Part shown: positions 25,992 to 34,098 of the stretch, piece after piece
How positions within the stretch are numbered: position 1 is the first letter of the stretch
Layout of the letters: every line of letters begins with the position of its first letter
From: Fimbriimonadia bacterium
GTDB lineage: Bacteria; Armatimonadota; Fimbriimonadia; Fimbriimonadales; JABRVX01
Direction of reading: 5' to 3'
Assembly (NCBI GenBank): GCA_039961735.1
Contig: JABRVX010000012.1
Span: 1 to 64,000 of the forward strand
DNA: 64,000 nucleotides
The notes under the pieces: generated by a model
Seen by the model: the letters and a program-made list of their open reading frames with translations, nothing else
Told to the model about the DNA's origin: nothing
Databases searched by the model: none
Position numbers and translations under genes: made by a program

Positions 25992-26456
25992 TTACGAACC
26001 CCAGACAATAGCCTTCGCGAACAGTAACACGGGGATTAGTGCAATGACGCCAGCGATTCTCGTGAGTCTGACAACGCCCTGAGCGTCAAGATCACCTTCG
26101 GCAATGTGCGGTGGCTTGCCAAACCAACAGATCACAATTGCCCAAAGGAAGAGGAGCACTCCAAGTCCCGAGCCCACTTTGAAGCCCACGGAGTTCTGCT
26201 CTGCGAAGATCCGGTGTAAGCCAATCAAGCACATTGACGAGTAGGTGATCGTTGCCAAGACGTTAGCGACCAGCACCAGAGCGGCTCTGAACACTTCCTC
26301 CTTGCGACAGTCTTCTTCCGCAGAAAAGTCGGTGGCTGACAAAGTTTCAGTGCGTGTTTCGATAACCACTCGCTGACCCGACGGCAGATCAAACTGACCG
26401 ACCTCATCCCAGTCGTTTTCGTCTCTATGGCCCGGGTGTTCAGCCATCATGATCAA
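25992..26456 (-). CDS. Small membrane protein, three predicted helices
   Basis: 154 residues with an acidic, soluble N terminus of about 55 residues and hydrophobic segments near 58-83, 90-112 and 130-150. No family recognised. It resembles the protein at 27170 in plan (soluble head, several helices, cargo region), but no sequence kinship is evident. Tandem Met codons at the start (MIMMAEH) leave the exact start open. Confidence 0.55.
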   Translation of the reverse strand: MIMMAEHPGHRDENDWDEVGQFDLPSGQRVVIETRTETLSATDFSAEEDCRKEEVFRAALVLVANVLATITYSSMCLIGLHRIFAEQNSVGFKVGSGLGVLLFLWAIVICWFGKPPHIAEGDLDAQGVVRLTRIAGVIALIPVLLFAKAIVWGS

Positions 26457-26608
26457 CCTTACCTAAGGCCGGCATGAGCCTTCGCTAATCGTTCGACGCA
26501 AGGCGCGGCGAATTGACCTTCGGGCGGAAATTGCGACTATTCCCTCATGTTCGTTTCGCCCTGTCCGGGGGCTGGGGCAAGTCTCGAGCCCCCGTACGAG
26601 GTGAAAAC

Positions 26609-26872
26609 TTGCACATTGAACTAGGAGCGCTCTTGATCACGCCGAGGGCGCAAGAGACGATCGACCCGGCAGATGTGTTCGAGGCGATCCAGAGGCATTC
26701 GATGGGCGACTGGGGCGAGGTCTGTGACGAGGATCGTCAAGAGAATGAGGTTTCGATTCAGAACGGCTTTCGGGTCCTGTCCGCATACAGCGACCGACGA
26801 GGAGCGAAGTTCTGGATCATCACCGAAGCCGACCGATCCTCGACGACCGTTCTCTTGCCCGACGACTACTGA
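26609..26872 (+). CDS. Small plasmid-type protein of unknown function (GDWG family)
   Basis: About 87 residues from TTG 26609, which has GAGGTG upstream; an in-frame TTG at 26513 would add 32 residues that do not look like the family. The core GALLITPRA, HSMGDWGEVCDED, EVSIQNGFRVLSAY and FWIITEADRSSTTVLLPDDY matches a small protein commonly found on plasmids and integrative elements, often labelled plasmid-related. The function is unknown. Confidence 0.72.
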   Translation: MHIELGALLITPRAQETIDPADVFEAIQRHSMGDWGEVCDEDRQENEVSIQNGFRVLSAYSDRRGAKFWIITEADRSSTTVLLPDDY

Positions 26873-26897
26873 GCAGGCCCCGCCTGCTCCTTTTTTT
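26871..26897 (+). terminator. Rho-independent terminator
   Basis: GAGCAGGC / GCCTGCTC, an 8-bp stem with a CCC loop, followed by C and seven T. It overlaps the stop codon of the preceding gene. Confidence 0.9.
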
Positions 26898-26939
26898 GAT
26901 GCGAGATACTCCAAGGTGCGGCCAATCCCTCGGTCAACG

Positions 26940-26978
26940 ACCCGGCCAACGGGGCGGCCAGGGCTGACCGGGTTTTTT
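26940..26978 (+). terminator. Second terminator-like hairpin
   Basis: ACCCGG ... CCGGGT with internal GGCC/GGCC pairing, followed by T5. It lies in the 297-base gap 26873-27169, where nothing else was found. Confidence 0.6.
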
Positions 26979-27169
26979 GAACCTGGTTGAACTTGCCTCA
27001 AAACTCAACTCTCATTCTCCGAGTTCTGTTACTCACTCCTCCTTCCTCATTCCCATTGCGTCAGTCGTCTTTCGTTCCATTCCCTCGGATCATTCGCCCG
27101 GGGCGGGGCCAATTCTGACCATGAGAGACATATTAGAACGAGATTGGAAGACTAGATCTGAAGGCAGCA

Positions 27170-27730
27170 TTATCTCGGAGGGAGAGGTTGTCTCCCAAGA
27201 TCAATGATGAAGCCTTGAAGAAACGCAGTCGCTAACATGCTTAGAATGAAGCCAGCCATGTTCAACCGGTAGATTCGTTGATCCTCAGCCGAGTCTGAGT
27301 CGCACTTTTGGATCACGTTCCATATTCGGATAAGCCAGAGAGCGCACGCCGACCACAGAACGAAGTAACTCAGCGCGTTTGCGAGCGGATGGCGGAAGGC
27401 AGGCGCGATCCACCAACCGAAGATGAAGAACAGAATCTGACCAACAGCGTAAACCTTGAACGAGGTCAGCCCTGATCCAAACGTGATCCGCCGCCAGACA
27501 GCAACGAACCCGGTCGAAGCAACCACTCGCGACTCGCTCTTGAGCTCTTCGGTGACCGTTTCGATTTCGACTACCCAATTGCCTCGGGAAGCACTGCATC
27601 GGGTGCCGTGAGCTTGACCAGGCTCGTTCGAACCGTGGCTTGTCTTGCTGTCGTCTGGGCCACCCATCTCGTGATGACGATACCCGTGGACTTGCCATAG
27701 AGTTAGATTTCGCCCAGCGCGAAGAGCCAT
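27170..27730 (-). CDS. Membrane protein of unknown function
   Basis: Up to 186 residues, with a polar N terminus of about 75 residues and helices near 90-112, 115-135 and 150-175. No family recognised. The start is unclear: 27730 lies within a 9-bp hairpin (27719-27744), and Met22 (27667) is the alternative. It is divergent from the serine protease gene, 38 bases away. Confidence 0.5.
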   Translation of the reverse strand: MALRAGRNLTLWQVHGYRHHEMGGPDDSKTSHGSNEPGQAHGTRCSASRGNWVVEIETVTEELKSESRVVASTGFVAVWRRITFGSGLTSFKVYAVGQILFFIFGWWIAPAFRHPLANALSYFVLWSACALWLIRIWNVIQKCDSDSAEDQRIYRLNMAGFILSMLATAFLQGFIIDLGRQPLPPR

Positions 27731-27744
27731 GACTTGCTCTTCGC
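27719..27744. promoter_or_regulatory. Hairpin/dyad between divergent genes
   Basis: GCGAAGAGC / GCTCTTCGC, a perfect 9-bp dyad with an 8-base centre. It overlaps the first possible start of the membrane protein and lies 25 bases before the protease start. It is a possible operator for both. Confidence 0.4.
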
Positions 27745-27768
27745 GGGAGTTTCGCTACGCTCGAAGGG

Positions 27769-29028
27769 ATGAGAATTGTGCCGACTGGCTCCGAGTTTCG
27801 ACGAACGGCTTGGCGAGCGCTTGGCGGGCTTCTCGCCTTAATCGCTGTCGTGATAGGGCTGACCAGCACGGTCTTGTCCTGGGTGGTTTTCGCGTCTTGT
27901 TTGCTGGCACTGGCATGGCACTTCAGGAGCAACGCAGCAGTTGTCCGCGCTGTCCGCTTTGGCTATCTCCGCTCGTATCAATGGGTTCGCGCCCACATGG
28001 TCACTCTTTGTGCGGTTTCGCTCGTCTTCTCGTCCGCAGCTCTGCTTCTCGAAGTCGAATCGCGTTGGAGGGCTGCGACTCGCCAACCTGAGCGCACGTG
28101 TGGCATGGAGGATATTGAATCAGCATCTGCATCAGTTGTCCTGATTCAGGGCAAGGAAGTCGACGGGAGCGGCTTCTGGGTGACTCCGACAACCGTCATG
28201 ACCAACAACCACGTTGTGGACCACAACCCGGAGCTTGTCGTGAACAAGCGGTTCCCGGCGACGGTGCTGGCAACCGATTCGCTCCGCGACATCGCCCTTC
28301 TCTCGGTGACCTTTGTGGATCCCGAGCCAATCCCCGTTCGGGTCTCCGATCAACCGCCACGCCTGGCCGACGACGTCTATGTGATCGGCCATCCGATCGG
28401 CAGGAACCTCACGGTCTCCAAGGGGATCGTTTCTGCTTTGACCAGCGACGACTACGATGACCGGCAATACATTCAGACCGATGCGGCCATCTCGCCTGGT
28501 AGCTCGGGCGGCCCGGTCGTGGACAAGTGCGGGCGAGTGGTTGGCATGGCCACTCAGACTCTGAGAGGGGCTGAGAACGTCGGCTATGCGATCACATGGT
28601 CGCAACTCTCACTGCGCATGGATCAGATGCTCAAGGCCATCGAATCCTCAACCCGAGAGGAACGCGAGCTGACCTATCCGTCCGAGCAGACGGAGGTGGT
28701 CGCGAAGTACTACTCGACGCTCGGCGCCGGAGACCTGCAAGCCGCGTATGACTTTTATTCCACGGCACGAAAAGCCAGACTCCCATATGACAGCTGGGCC
28801 AAGGGGCTTGGCAAGACGGTCTTCATCCGGCTTGTGGACGTTCGACCCGGCGAACGGACGAACATGGTGAAGGTTCACTTCTACTCGACGGAAGAGGTCG
28901 AGGCGGGCACCTGGGAATGGCGGACTGGTGAGTTTGAAGGCACGTGGACGCTGACCCGAGAAGGCGGCCTCTGGAAGATGAATGAGTCGAACATCAAAGA
29001 CATCACCAAGCCAGCAGACTCACAGTAA
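27769..29028 (+). CDS. Membrane-anchored trypsin-like serine protease (HtrA/DegP-type domain)
   Basis: 419 residues. Two hydrophobic blocks (18-50 and 77-95) anchor it, then a chymotrypsin-fold domain with His148 (TNNHVV), Asp174 (RDIALL) and Ser246 (PGSSGGPV) forms a complete triad. There is no PDZ domain; residues 285-419 form a separate C-terminal domain of unknown type, probably ligand- or substrate-binding. Trypsin-like proteases also occur as effectors in defence loci, but nothing beside it proves that. ATG 27769 has GAAGG too close; GTG 27778 is a possible alternative start. Confidence 0.85.
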   Translation: MRIVPTGSEFRRTAWRALGGLLALIAVVIGLTSTVLSWVVFASCLLALAWHFRSNAAVVRAVRFGYLRSYQWVRAHMVTLCAVSLVFSSAALLLEVESRWRAATRQPERTCGMEDIESASASVVLIQGKEVDGSGFWVTPTTVMTNNHVVDHNPELVVNKRFPATVLATDSLRDIALLSVTFVDPEPIPVRVSDQPPRLADDVYVIGHPIGRNLTVSKGIVSALTSDDYDDRQYIQTDAAISPGSSGGPVVDKCGRVVGMATQTLRGAENVGYAITWSQLSLRMDQMLKAIESSTREERELTYPSEQTEVVAKYYSTLGAGDLQAAYDFYSTARKARLPYDSWAKGLGKTVFIRLVDVRPGERTNMVKVHFYSTEEVEAGTWEWRTGEFEGTWTLTREGGLWKMNESNIKDITKPADSQ

Positions 29029-29128
29029 GGGCGAACCGTTCGGTCGGACGAACGAGAGTTGCTTGATGGCATCGCTTGGATGAACGTGGAGGCAGCGGAC
29101 TCAACCCGCAATCCCACGGAGATTCCAG

Positions 29129-30055
29129 ATGTCACAGCACTTTCCCAAACCACGGTCGCGCGCAACGCCCAACCGGGAACTCGCGCAACCAACTACTTCG
29201 GCCTATCAGACGATCACATCACGGATCGTCGAAGCCCTGAAACGAGGCGTCGTGCCTTGGCGAAAGCCTTGGCGGGGACGCGATCAGCTGCCGTGCAACG
29301 CCGTCAGCAAACGGCCGTACCACGGCGTCAACCTACTTCTACTCTCCCTTGCGCCGTTCACGGATCATCGCTGGATGACCTTGCGCCAGGCGAACGAGCT
29401 TGGCGGTCGAATCCGGCGCGGTGAAAGGTCTTCCATCGCAGTCTTCTGGAAGCACTTGGACGTAACCGACGAGGAAGACGCCCAAGACGGTCGCCGGCGC
29501 TGCATCCCGCTCTTGCGTTACTACCACGTGTTCAATGCTGAGCAGTGCGAAGGGCTGAACCTTCCCGTTCTTATGGACGACTGGAACGAGGAGTTGGCGG
29601 CCAGGATCGAGAAGGCGGAAGAGGTCGTCATGTCAATGCCAAATCCTCCAAAGATTGTGGAGGGCGGCAACGTCGCATGCTACCAGCCGCCCGAGGACTT
29701 GGTCCGCATTCCCAAGATTCGAGACTTCGAGTCGGCGGAAGCCTACTACGCGACCCTCTTTCACGAACTCGGGCACTCCACCGGGCATCTGAACCGGCTC
29801 AACCGGCCCGGAGTGACGGGCGCGATCCACTTCGGATCGTGCGACTACAGCCGGGAGGAGTTGGTGGCCGAGCTGACCTCGGCTTTCTGTTGCGCCGAAG
29901 TGGGGATCGACAATTCGATCCTCGACAACGCCGCGAGCTACATCCATGGCTGGCTGGAAGCCCTACAGGGCGATCCCAAGGCCGTCGTCGCGGCAGCCGG
30001 GCAAGCACAACGCGCAACCGACTACATCCTCAACGTCCCTCCGAGATCGGAGTGA
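29129..30055 (+). CDS. ardC: ArdC-like antirestriction protein (ssDNA-binding plus zincin domain)
   Basis: 308 residues with the two-part ArdC layout: an N-terminal ssDNA-binding region (residues 25-140; IVEALKRGVVPWRKPW, GVNLLLL, YYHVFNAEQ) and a zinc peptidase-like domain with HELGH at 212-216 plus His220 and a later EELVAELTSAF. ArdC proteins protect incoming single-stranded DNA from host restriction during conjugation. GGAG lies 8 bases before the ATG. Its presence on an element that carries a type I restriction system supports DNA transfer in single-stranded form. Confidence 0.9.
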   Translation: MSQHFPKPRSRATPNRELAQPTTSAYQTITSRIVEALKRGVVPWRKPWRGRDQLPCNAVSKRPYHGVNLLLLSLAPFTDHRWMTLRQANELGGRIRRGERSSIAVFWKHLDVTDEEDAQDGRRRCIPLLRYYHVFNAEQCEGLNLPVLMDDWNEELAARIEKAEEVVMSMPNPPKIVEGGNVACYQPPEDLVRIPKIRDFESAEAYYATLFHELGHSTGHLNRLNRPGVTGAIHFGSCDYSREELVAELTSAFCCAEVGIDNSILDNAASYIHGWLEALQGDPKAVVAAAGQAQRATDYILNVPPRSE

Positions 30056-30063
30056 ACATCCAA

Positions 30064-30096
30064 GCGGTTCCACTGCATTCGTGGAGCCGCAGTTTT
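30064..30096 (+). terminator. Terminator-like hairpin after ardC
   Basis: GCGGTTCCAC / GTGGAGCCGC, a 10-bp stem with one G-T pair and a 7-base loop, followed by AGTTTT. Confidence 0.6.
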
Positions 30097-30220
30097 CCAC
30101 GCACGCTTGATCACCTAATTCTTTGTCTCCTCTACGCGTCGGTCATTAGACACCTAGGACTTCGTAGCTTCATTCACCATGGTCGAATTGAATCGATGCA
30201 GCCAACTTTCGCAAGTGGTC

Positions 30221-30259
30221 TTGACTCTCAACCATGGTTCAGGCAGTAGATTGAAATAG
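30221..30259 (+). promoter_or_regulatory. MerR-type promoter/operator
   Basis: TTGACT (30221-30226) and TAGATT (30247-30252) are separated by 20 bases, the over-long spacer typical of MerR-controlled promoters. The spacer holds the palindrome AACCATGGTT (10 bp, imperfectly extended). The predicted transcript start falls at the ATG at 30260, and no Shine-Dalgarno is present. Confidence 0.65.
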
Positions 30260-30676
30260 ATGCGCATTGGTGAGTTGGCAAAAGCGGCAGGGATCAGCGT
30301 CAGTAGCGTTCGTTTCTACGAGGCGCAAGGCTTGATGCCCAAGCCAGAAACCCGCGAGAGCGGTTATCGCGAGTACCGTCAGGTCGACCTGGCTCGCCTC
30401 CGCTTGATCGTTGCTGCCAAACGGCAGCGCTTCTCGCTCAAACTCATTCGGACCTGTTTGGACGCCCTCGACCAAGAACCACAGCCTTGTGCCGAGATCG
30501 CCGAGTTGGTGCGAGATCGCATCACCACAATCGGTCGCGAGATTCGCGACCTCCAGCGCCTGCAAGCCCACTTGGCGGCCCAACTCAAGGCGTGGGAACG
30601 GGACGAGCTCCCGAAAGACGAGTGTCTCTGTGCGATCCTGGAAACAGACGCACTCACAAAGACTAGGAAAGACTAG
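30260..30676 (+). CDS. MerR-family metal-responsive regulator
   Basis: 138 residues: a winged helix (MRIGELAKAAGISVSSVRFYE), a dimerisation coiled coil (about 80-115) and C-terminal cysteines. Cys77 (QPCAEI) and the Cys122/Cys124 pair (ECLCAI) are placed like the three metal-binding cysteines of Tn21 MerR. It probably activates its own short operon with the thioredoxin-like gene in response to a thiophilic metal such as mercury. Which metal is inference. Confidence 0.88.
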   Translation: MRIGELAKAAGISVSSVRFYEAQGLMPKPETRESGYREYRQVDLARLRLIVAAKRQRFSLKLIRTCLDALDQEPQPCAEIAELVRDRITTIGREIRDLQRLQAHLAAQLKAWERDELPKDECLCAILETDALTKTRKD

Positions 30677-30686
30677 GAGAAAGAAA

Positions 30687-30953
30687 ATGGCAAACATCGA
30701 AGTGTTCATCGCCGGCTGTCCTCTTTGCGACGAGGCAGTCCGGACCGTCAATGAGACGGCCTGTCCGAACTGCACGGTCACCGTCTACGACTTACGTGAA
30801 GGCTGCGCCACCAACGAGTGTCACGACAAGGCCAAGGCTTACGGCATCAACCGTGTCCCCGCCGTCGTCGTGGACGGCAAGCTCTGCTCGTGCTGCGAAG
30901 GATCGAAGGTCAGCGCCGACGATCTACAAGCGGCGGGCGTTGGCCGGGCTTAG
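30687..30953 (+). CDS. Cys-rich thioredoxin-fold protein
   Basis: 88 residues from ATG 30687 (AGGAG at 30675-30679 overlaps the merR stop). It has thioredoxin-fold features (IEVFIAGCPLCDEAV, CxxC at 11-14, cis-Pro in RVPAVVVDG) and nine cysteines in all, including CPNC (26-29), Cys40, Cys45 and the terminal CSCC (67-70). Such proteins often accompany MerR regulators in metal-resistance modules. It may chelate or reduce metal. No transporter or reductase gene follows, so the module may be a remnant or may rely on other pumps. Confidence 0.82.
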   Translation: MANIEVFIAGCPLCDEAVRTVNETACPNCTVTVYDLREGCATNECHDKAKAYGINRVPAVVVDGKLCSCCEGSKVSADDLQAAGVGRA

Positions 30954-30972
30954 CGCACGGCTTGTTCCTAAG

Positions 30973-30999
30973 AAGGGTAGCGCCCACGCGCTACCCTTT
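30973..30999. terminator. Bidirectional terminator hairpin
   Basis: AAGGGTAGCGC / GCGCTACCCTT, a perfect 11-bp stem with a CCAC loop, flanked by short A and T runs. It separates the merR operon from the convergent serine recombinase operon. Confidence 0.8.
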
Positions 31000-31034
31000 G
31001 CTAATTGGCTGTGCCTTCGATCCGCTCAAGGTTC

Positions 31035-32585
31035 TTACCTATCCCTACCGAACGTGCTGTAGAGATCCCGGAAGAACTCGACACGCTTTCTCAGCTCGTC
31101 ATGTTCGCACTTTTGCCGCTGTGGGCCACCAAACTGGACACAAGGGCCAAAAAGAAAGGCATCGCCTCCTGTTGCAGGAGCTTCTGAGGCGGTTCGCGGA
31201 ACGCGTCTTTCTTCCACGACGGCCCCCGTGGGAAAGAAGAAGTTTTGGACCCGCTTTTTGTCGCTGACATCTGCTGTTTGCCAAAAGCGTTCAACCTGGT
31301 CGAAGAACCGTTTGCCGTAGTCGATCAGGATGTTGATATGCGGTTCGCGGTCGTTCGCACTCGATTTCGATAGCCTGGCTTCAATGCTCCTGAGTTTGGA
31401 TTCGTACTCCTCGAACATCTGTTTAGCGAGGTGGTCAGGGACGACTGCATCGGCAACCTTCCTGGCAAGGCTTTTCTGTTGACTCTCGATTCGCTCGCGT
31501 TCCTTGCGCAGTTCTTCGACGAGCTTCCCATAGTGGCTTCGCTCTTGCTCCCAGAAAGCCCGAAGGTCGGTCGCCATTTCATCGCTTAGATCGAACTCCG
31601 ATCGAAGGAAGCGAAGCCGGTGCAGGAATTGGTGCTCGACGAATTCTCTCGGAAGATTGACCCGGGAGCAGTGCCGACACCGATAGTAGGCGTAACGACT
31701 TCTTCGGCCCCTAGACCAGCAAGCGGTGAGGAACTGGCCGCACTGACATCGAATGGTGCCGCGAAGGGGGAAGTCTTCGTGATCGCGCTGAGTGACCCTG
31801 GGGTGGTTTGACGGGGCGACCGCTGCTTGAGCGGCCTCAAAGAGTTCGACCGAGATGAGCGGAGTGAACGGCAAAACTCCGCGGCTCTTCACACCGAATG
31901 CCTCGATGATGCCGATGTACGCCTTGTTGCGGATCATCTTGTAAAAGCCGTTCCGTTGGATTGGAACGCCGTGCTCGTTGAGCCACTCCCGAACCTCGGC
32001 GATTCGGATCTTTCGGGCTATTTTTTCAAATGCCTCGATTACCAGCGGCCCCGTTCTTGGGTCAGGCTCAATGTTTGCCTTTCCGTCAATCCGCACGTTG
32101 CGATAGCCTGCGGGAGCCCTCCAGACCCATCGGCCTTGGGAGACTGCCTCCCTCATACCATTGAACGTACGCTCGGATCGAACGTCGTTGTCGAACTGGG
32201 CTGTGGCCGCCAACATGCTCTCAAGAAACTTTCCGGCAGGCGAGTCATCGAATCGCTCGTCGATGGACTCAACACGAATGCCGAGGTTTCGCAGGTGGCG
32301 CTTCAAGTGATGGTAGTCCTCTGAGTATCTGGCGAAGCGATCAATCTTCGGCACGACCAACAGGTCGATCTTGCCCTTCTGTTCCTCGCAGTAGCGCAGC
32401 ATTTGCTTGAGCACGGGGCGATTGTCTGTCTTGGCCGACTCTCCCTCTTCCACGAACTGCTTGACGAGGCGGTAGCCCTTGAGAGCCGTGAACTCAATCA
32501 CGCGCCGCCGCTGAGTCACGAGAGATGTACCGTCAGTTGCCTGGCGGTCGGTTGAAACTCGGATGTAGGCTATTGCGCGTACCAT
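31035..32585 (-). CDS. Large serine recombinase
   Basis: 516 residues. The resolvase catalytic domain has Ser11 in IAYIRVSTDRQ, the nearby Arg, and LLVVPKIDRFAR. It is followed by the recombinase domain (KIRIAEVREWLNEHGVP), a zinc ribbon (RCQCGQ ... YYRCRHC) and a coiled coil (about 345-400), as in phiC31-type integrases. It is the last gene of an operon with replication genes and starts within the stop region of a 59-codon ORF. Its own att sites were not found. Confidence 0.93.
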   Translation of the reverse strand: MVRAIAYIRVSTDRQATDGTSLVTQRRRVIEFTALKGYRLVKQFVEEGESAKTDNRPVLKQMLRYCEEQKGKIDLLVVPKIDRFARYSEDYHHLKRHLRNLGIRVESIDERFDDSPAGKFLESMLAATAQFDNDVRSERTFNGMREAVSQGRWVWRAPAGYRNVRIDGKANIEPDPRTGPLVIEAFEKIARKIRIAEVREWLNEHGVPIQRNGFYKMIRNKAYIGIIEAFGVKSRGVLPFTPLISVELFEAAQAAVAPSNHPRVTQRDHEDFPLRGTIRCQCGQFLTACWSRGRRSRYAYYRCRHCSRVNLPREFVEHQFLHRLRFLRSEFDLSDEMATDLRAFWEQERSHYGKLVEELRKERERIESQQKSLARKVADAVVPDHLAKQMFEEYESKLRSIEARLSKSSANDREPHINILIDYGKRFFDQVERFWQTADVSDKKRVQNFFFPTGAVVEERRVPRTASEAPATGGDAFLFGPCVQFGGPQRQKCEHDELRKRVEFFRDLYSTFGRDR

Positions 32586-32749
32586 TTCTTGAACATGATG
32601 TAGATGATCTCGGCGAGTTGCCGAGTCTGTTCTCTTGTCAGCTTCGCAGGTTTTTGGGATTTGTCACTAGGCAAAGGAACGATGCATCCGTGAAACTCCA
32701 ATTGCGGTTCTTGCGATGCCTCGCCGCTTTTTCGATTCTTAGAGGTCAT
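32570..32749 (-). CDS. Small 59-residue protein between replication gene and serine recombinase
   Basis: ATG at 32749 shares ATGA with the stop of the Rep_O-like gene, and its TAG stop lies inside the recombinase start (16-base overlap). The product begins MTSKNRKSGEASQEPQ and ends with a helical, basic segment (LTREQTRQLAEIIYIMFKKW). No family recognised. Overlaps on both sides argue strongly that it is translated. Confidence 0.68.
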   Translation of the reverse strand: MTSKNRKSGEASQEPQLEFHGCIVPLPSDKSQKPAKLTREQTRQLAEIIYIMFKKWYAQ

Positions 32750-33189
32750 TTCGAGTCGTCGTTTGTTTCTTTCTTTGAGTGATAGTTGCTTTTGTTGTTT
32801 TCGCTTTGCGAACTTCGCAACGTGAAATCTCCAAGTCCGATCCGACGCCGGTACAGTGCCGATTCAAGAAAGAGGGGATGGATCGCAAAGACAAGCCTCG
32901 ACCGGGATCGCCTGCGTTCGGCGGTCGAATACATTCGCCGGTTGAATCGGTCTCGGACGACGATCAGCCCACGTTTGACAAGGGTGTCCACGGCGCGGCT
33001 AACGGCGGCGCTTTCCCGGCCCGTGTGAGCTTTGAGTTGGCTGTGACTGAGCCAGTCTTCAGGCTTCTGCCAGCCATAGGTCTGCCGGACGATGACGCAG
33101 AGCACCCGCCACTCCGTGTCGCTCAAGAACTTCATCACCCGGTCCAAGAGCAGGTTCGGGAATGGCGTCGTGTTGGCCAGCCTACTCAT
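32746..33189 (-). CDS. Phage replication protein O-like winged-helix protein
   Basis: 147 residues. The first 100 match the N-terminal domain of phage replication protein O (PF04492): NTTPFPNLLLDRVMKFLSD, EWRVLCVIVRQTYGW and a winged helix ending in LVKRGLIVVRD. The C-terminal tail is polar and rich in Ser/Asn/Lys. It would recognise a replication origin. It is coupled to genes on both sides by overlapping codons. Confidence 0.78.
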   Translation of the reverse strand: MSRLANTTPFPNLLLDRVMKFLSDTEWRVLCVIVRQTYGWQKPEDWLSHSQLKAHTGRESAAVSRAVDTLVKRGLIVVRDRFNRRMYSTAERRRSRSRLVFAIHPLFLESALYRRRIGLGDFTLRSSQSENNKSNYHSKKETNDDSK

Positions 33190-33472
33190 TGGCGTACACC
33201 GGAGGATCGTAGTCGTTCTCGATGGCGGAGATAAGCAGCGATGCCGGTCTTCGAGCGGCGCGAAGCGGAAGCCAGTTCAGCTGACGCTCAATCCGCTCGG
33301 CGGGATACTGATCGACCAGGCTTCGGGCCTTTCGAAGGCCGACTCCGACATGGACGAGCTCCAGGACGAGCTCTTCATCAGGAGAAAGGACCGCATCATC
33401 CGGCGTTGGGCGGCGACGCCTCTTCCCGTCTGCCTGGGGCAGGATCTCGCCGATCGGCTCGAAACCGCTCAT
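33182..33472 (-). CDS. Small replication-associated protein
   Basis: 96 residues. The C-terminal half (LRKARSLVDQYPAERIERQLNWLP, then ASLLISAIENDYDPP) matches a module that commonly ends plasmid and phage replication initiators; here it is a separate gene overlapping the Rep_O-like gene by 8 bases. The two may be halves of a split initiator. Confidence 0.65.
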   Translation of the reverse strand: MSGFEPIGEILPQADGKRRRRPTPDDAVLSPDEELVLELVHVGVGLRKARSLVDQYPAERIERQLNWLPLRAARRPASLLISAIENDYDPPVYANE

Positions 33473-34098
33473 TCCAGGAATCCTTTCGCAAACCAGAGAA
33501 CCAGCAGAATCAGTAATGCTCCGGCCAGCACCCAGCTCGCGCGGTCTGGTTGTGGTCCGTCAGGGCTAGAAGCGAGTTCGGCCGGTAGGCTGAGAGGGCG
33601 TGGCTTTGACGGTGCTCCCGCAAGTCCGAGCGACATTGAGTCGATCGAACGGAAGAAGGCAGGTGATCCAAGATCCAGCGCGATCATCGAGTCGGCCAGG
33701 CTCTCAAGTCCGACAACTCTGATGGGGCGACCAGAAAAGTCGGCAGCTGCCAAACGAGCCGCCCGAGAGACTTGAGACGAGCTAACGATCATGCCGGCCG
33801 GAATCTGATCGCGAAGCAGAATGCCTCGCAGCTCATCGACCGCCCGCTTTGAAAGTGGTGATCGCCAGTGCCGGATCTGCACTGCGACCTCGATGCCGTC
33901 TTCTCCAATCTGAACAAGGAAGTCCGGACCCACGGAGCCTCGGCCGCGTCGGCGAGGGCGGTTGAGCGTTCGAATGCAGTGATAGCCACTTGCTCCGAGC
34001 CAGAGCCAAACGATTCTCTGAAATGACTTGAAATCGAGGCTCGAAAGCATTGAGCGGACATATAAACTGCGGCTGCTGTTGCTGTCGCGGCCGCTCAT
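33469..34098 (-). CDS. Membrane-tethered Mrr-like nuclease domain, possibly inactive
   Basis: 209 residues. Residues 20-130 resemble the Mrr catalytic domain (PF04471): Asp59 in VGPDFLV, then IEVAVQIRHW and MIVSSSQVSRAARLAA. The expected QxK catalytic lysine is Arg76 (Q74-I-R76). A single transmembrane helix lies near 187-205. It may bind or cut DNA at the membrane, or be a catalytically dead regulator. It shares ATGA overlaps with genes on both sides. Confidence 0.7.
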   Translation of the reverse strand: MSGRDSNSSRSLYVRSMLSSLDFKSFQRIVWLWLGASGYHCIRTLNRPRRRGRGSVGPDFLVQIGEDGIEVAVQIRHWRSPLSKRAVDELRGILLRDQIPAGMIVSSSQVSRAARLAAADFSGRPIRVVGLESLADSMIALDLGSPAFFRSIDSMSLGLAGAPSKPRPLSLPAELASSPDGPQPDRASWVLAGALLILLVLWFAKGFLE

